Source: Deltaproteobacteria bacterium
GTDB lineage: Bacteria; Desulfobacterota; Binatia; Binatales; Binataceae
NCBI GenBank assembly: GCA_021799555.1
Contig: JAJZAG010000174.1
Coordinates: 1 to 7,953, forward strand
DNA: 7,953 nt
Reading direction: 5' to 3'
Notes under the pieces: model-generated
The model's database searches: none
Seen by the model: the letters and a program-made list of their open reading frames with translations, nothing else
Told to the model about the DNA's origin: nothing
Program-made: the position numbers and the translations under genes
Shown: piece by piece, positions 6,951 to 7,953 of the stretch
How the letters are laid out: each line of letters starts with the position of its first letter
How positions within the stretch are numbered: position 1 is the stretch's first letter

Positions 6951-6956
6951 ATTATC
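6951..6956 (-). promoter_or_regulatory. Candidate extended -10 box for mrp
   Basis: Minus-strand TGCGATAAT carries an extended-type TG and a -10 box with five of six consensus bases (GATAAT, 6956-6951). It ends six bases before the mrp ATG, so transcription would start at the ATG itself. No good -35 box is seen 16-18 bases upstream. No ribosome-binding site precedes the ATG, which is consistent with a leaderless mRNA. A short inverted repeat, ACGAA-AG-TTCGT (6974-6985), lies just upstream. Confidence 0.3.
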
Positions 6957-7490
6957 GCAGATCGATTAGATTTACGAAAGTTCGTGTCATCGAGAGTTCA
7001 CCAATTCTTACCTTTGGCTGCGCCGCCGCGATGGCTTCATTTCGGCGAATTTGGCCGGCCTCATCCATGACCACGAGGCCAATTGCGTAATCGCGATGCG
7101 GCTTTTTCTGAGTACGCGATCGCTTCGTTCGATACATTTGCGTCCCGCGCGCGGCGCGCCGCCCAAACCGTCCGCGCACATGATCGCCTGCTAACGCCTC
7201 TGCCACGCCAAAAATCCCGCGAGCCTCAACCGACGAAGTGCGCCGACGCGCGAAAACCCCTTCATGCGAGCCGAAGCGTGCGGCCCGGAGCGGTACCGTA
7301 TGCGCCGCAAGCCCGCGGTTGCGCCGTTCCGCATCGAAATTGCCGGCTCGGTCGCGTCCGCGAATCCGGGCGAGCCTCGTCAAAGCATGGCCATGCCGAC
7401 CCGCCGCCCGTAGCACGGATTCGATTATTGCGGCTATGTTTCTGGTCCACTCCACACCACAATTCTAAACGAAATTGCGCAGGCGCATAA

Positions 7491-7507
7491 GGCTGAACAG
7501 TTCAGCC
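7491..7507. promoter_or_regulatory. Perfect 17-nt palindrome, candidate operator or hairpin
   Basis: GGCTGAAC-A-GTTCAGCC is a perfect inverted repeat with 8-base arms around a single central A. It lies in the gene-poor interval, about 550 bp upstream of the mrp start and 175 bp past the monooxygenase stop. A symmetric site of this size is typical of a dimeric repressor such as a TetR, MarR or LexA-like protein, and the core GAAC-N-GTTC resembles some LexA half-sites but not a known consensus spacing. No target promoter is obvious. Confidence 0.4.
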
Positions 7508-7655
7508 ATGAACAAACGTGGCTATGATCGCTGCGCCCCCACGCGCCCAGCGGGTTAAGCCCTATAGTTAAAGTAGCGCATTAAATATCACGCGGCCCCT
7601 GCGCACCACCCGCGCGCGATTGCAGCGCGGTAGGACCGGAAGCGCCGATTTCTAT

Positions 7656-7685
7656 CTGATGGGTACCCGCAACGCTGTCCATCAG
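7656..7685 (-). repeat. Inverted repeat across the monooxygenase stop codon
   Basis: CTGATGG (7656-7662) and CCATCAG (7679-7685) are exact inverted copies, 7-base arms with a 16-base loop. The right arm includes the TGA stop (7684-7682) of the nitronate monooxygenase-like gene. As RNA it would form a stem-loop at the transcript's 3' end, but no U-tract follows on the minus strand, so it is not a standard intrinsic terminator. It may mark an mRNA end or be chance. Confidence 0.35.
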
Positions 7686-7953
7686 GGCGGGGGCAGTCCC
7701 GCGATTGACGCGCGGGCTTCGGACGCGATTTGGGCGACTATTTTCGCGGCGGGGAGGATCTCGCGGACTTGAGTCACCGATTGGCCGGCGTACCATGCGA
7801 GGCCGCCGAGGTCGCCTTGCATTTCTTCCGAAGGCGGCGAGACCGAGTAGTCCTCCAGTGGGACTTCGAGGCCGGGGCGGATGAGCTTTGCGCGCGAAGT
7901 GCCTTCGACCGGGCGATTGCCCGGCATCGGGCGCCACGCCCGTTCCCATTCCT
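7682..7953 (-). CDS. Nitronate monooxygenase-like (2-nitropropane dioxygenase family) protein, C-terminal fragment
   Basis: Only the last 89 codons are present; the gene enters from the right edge. Visible sequence runs from EWERAWRPMPGNRP through GDLGGLAWYAGQSVTQVREI to PAAKIVAQIASEA and a Pro-rich end. The G(D/E)L..L.WYAGQSV..VR...PAA.IV pattern is the characteristic C-terminal end of FMN-dependent TIM-barrel nitronate monooxygenases, which oxidise alkyl nitronates, and of related enoyl reductase-type flavoproteins. The flavin-binding barrel and catalytic histidine would be upstream of the window, so substrate and activity cannot be judged. Members of this family often act in detoxification or lipid-related redox chemistry. 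It is separated by 737 bp from mrp and is probably a different transcription unit. The stop codon lies in an inverted repeat. Confidence 0.82.
   Translation of the reverse strand, partial: EWERAWRPMPGNRPVEGTSRAKLIRPGLEVPLEDYSVSPPSEEMQGDLGGLAWYAGQSVTQVREILPAAKIVAQIASEARASIAGLPPP

Larger units (their letters stand above)
6945..7681. other. Long intergenic region without a supported gene
   Basis: This 737-bp stretch separates the nitronate monooxygenase-like gene from mrp. I see no recognisable protein domain, tRNA, rRNA or transposase remnant on either strand. The longest frame is a GTG-started minus-strand frame at 7455-6952 (167 codons). It ends seven bases before the mrp ATG but is rich in Arg and Ala, lacks a convincing ribosome-binding site, and its last 50 codons use A/T-ending codons unlike the neighbours. 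Plus-strand frames here look like chance. Structured elements are a perfect 17-nt palindrome (7491-7507), an imperfect hairpin CCGCGC/GCGCGG (7600-7605 with 7625-7630), and an AT-rich patch at about 7561-7590 that could hold a promoter. The region could be a regulatory interval, a decayed gene or an unknown small RNA locus; sequence alone does not decide. Confidence 0.5.

Noticed and set aside
5955..7070. A 371-codon open frame on the plus strand opposite mrp
   Set aside because: Antisense shadow of a clear Mrp gene, low-complexity His/Arg/Asp composition, no family resemblance.
7083..7490. A 135-codon plus-strand frame in the intergenic region
   Set aside because: Cys/Arg/His-rich chance composition, no ribosome-binding site, no domain.
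7508..7558. A 16-codon plus-strand mini-frame directly after the palindrome, as a leader peptide
   Set aside because: No ribosome-binding site, no codon repeat suggestive of attenuation, and no plus-strand gene downstream to regulate.
7600..7630. CCGCGC/GCGCGG hairpin as an intrinsic terminator of the monooxygenase gene
   Set aside because: No T-tract follows on the minus strand and short GC-only repeats are expected in this base composition.
7581..7949. A 122-codon minus-strand frame overlapping the nitronate monooxygenase-like end
   Set aside because: It is out of frame with the recognisable YAGQSV-containing protein and is Pro/Arg-rich.

Overview
The window is a high-GC bacterial chromosomal segment in which every convincing gene lies on the minus strand, so transcription runs from the right end (7953) to the left end (1). 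The genes are housekeeping in type: G/C-ending codons, short gaps, one 4-bp overlap, and no phage, insertion sequence, CRISPR, tRNA or rRNA signal that I can see. The NfeD/slipin pair, the family-4 uracil-DNA glycosylase next to coaBC, and a bacterial inositol-phosphate synthase beside an Alvin-type ferredoxin suit a Gram-negative lineage of the broad Deltaproteobacteria/Desulfobacterota/Binatota sort. That placement is inference from gene content only, and I cannot name a genus.

Layout in transcription order. (1) 7953-7682: the last 89 codons of a nitronate monooxygenase-like flavoenzyme, with an inverted repeat over its stop codon. (2) 7681-6945: a 737-bp stretch without a gene I can support. 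It holds a perfect 17-nt palindrome (7491-7507), an AT-rich patch near 7561-7590 and a doubtful 167-codon frame. (3) 6944-4125: mrp/apbC (Fe-S carrier ATPase), a 2[4Fe-4S] ferredoxin and a myo-inositol-1-phosphate synthase. The last two are separated by one base, and the synthase starts with TTG behind a strong Shine-Dalgarno sequence. (4) 4033-1: coaBC (coenzyme A synthesis), a small unknown membrane protein, a family-4 uracil-DNA glycosylase, the membrane serine protease NfeD, and the first 41 codons of its slipin/stomatin partner, which runs off the left edge.

Functional links. Mrp plausibly supplies Fe-S clusters, and both the ferredoxin next to it and the glycosylase in the following operon are [4Fe-4S] proteins. 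NfeD and slipin form a known protease/substrate-scaffold pair. CoaBC and inositol-phosphate synthase are single-step anabolic enzymes with no obvious biochemical tie to their neighbours. The clearest unexplained items are the conserved-looking membrane protein between coaBC and the glycosylase, the ferredoxin/INO1 coupling, the regulatory-looking palindrome in the long gap, and -10-like boxes placed so close to the coaBC and mrp start codons that leaderless mRNAs are possible. I found no clear evidence of a wholly new defence or mobile system here.
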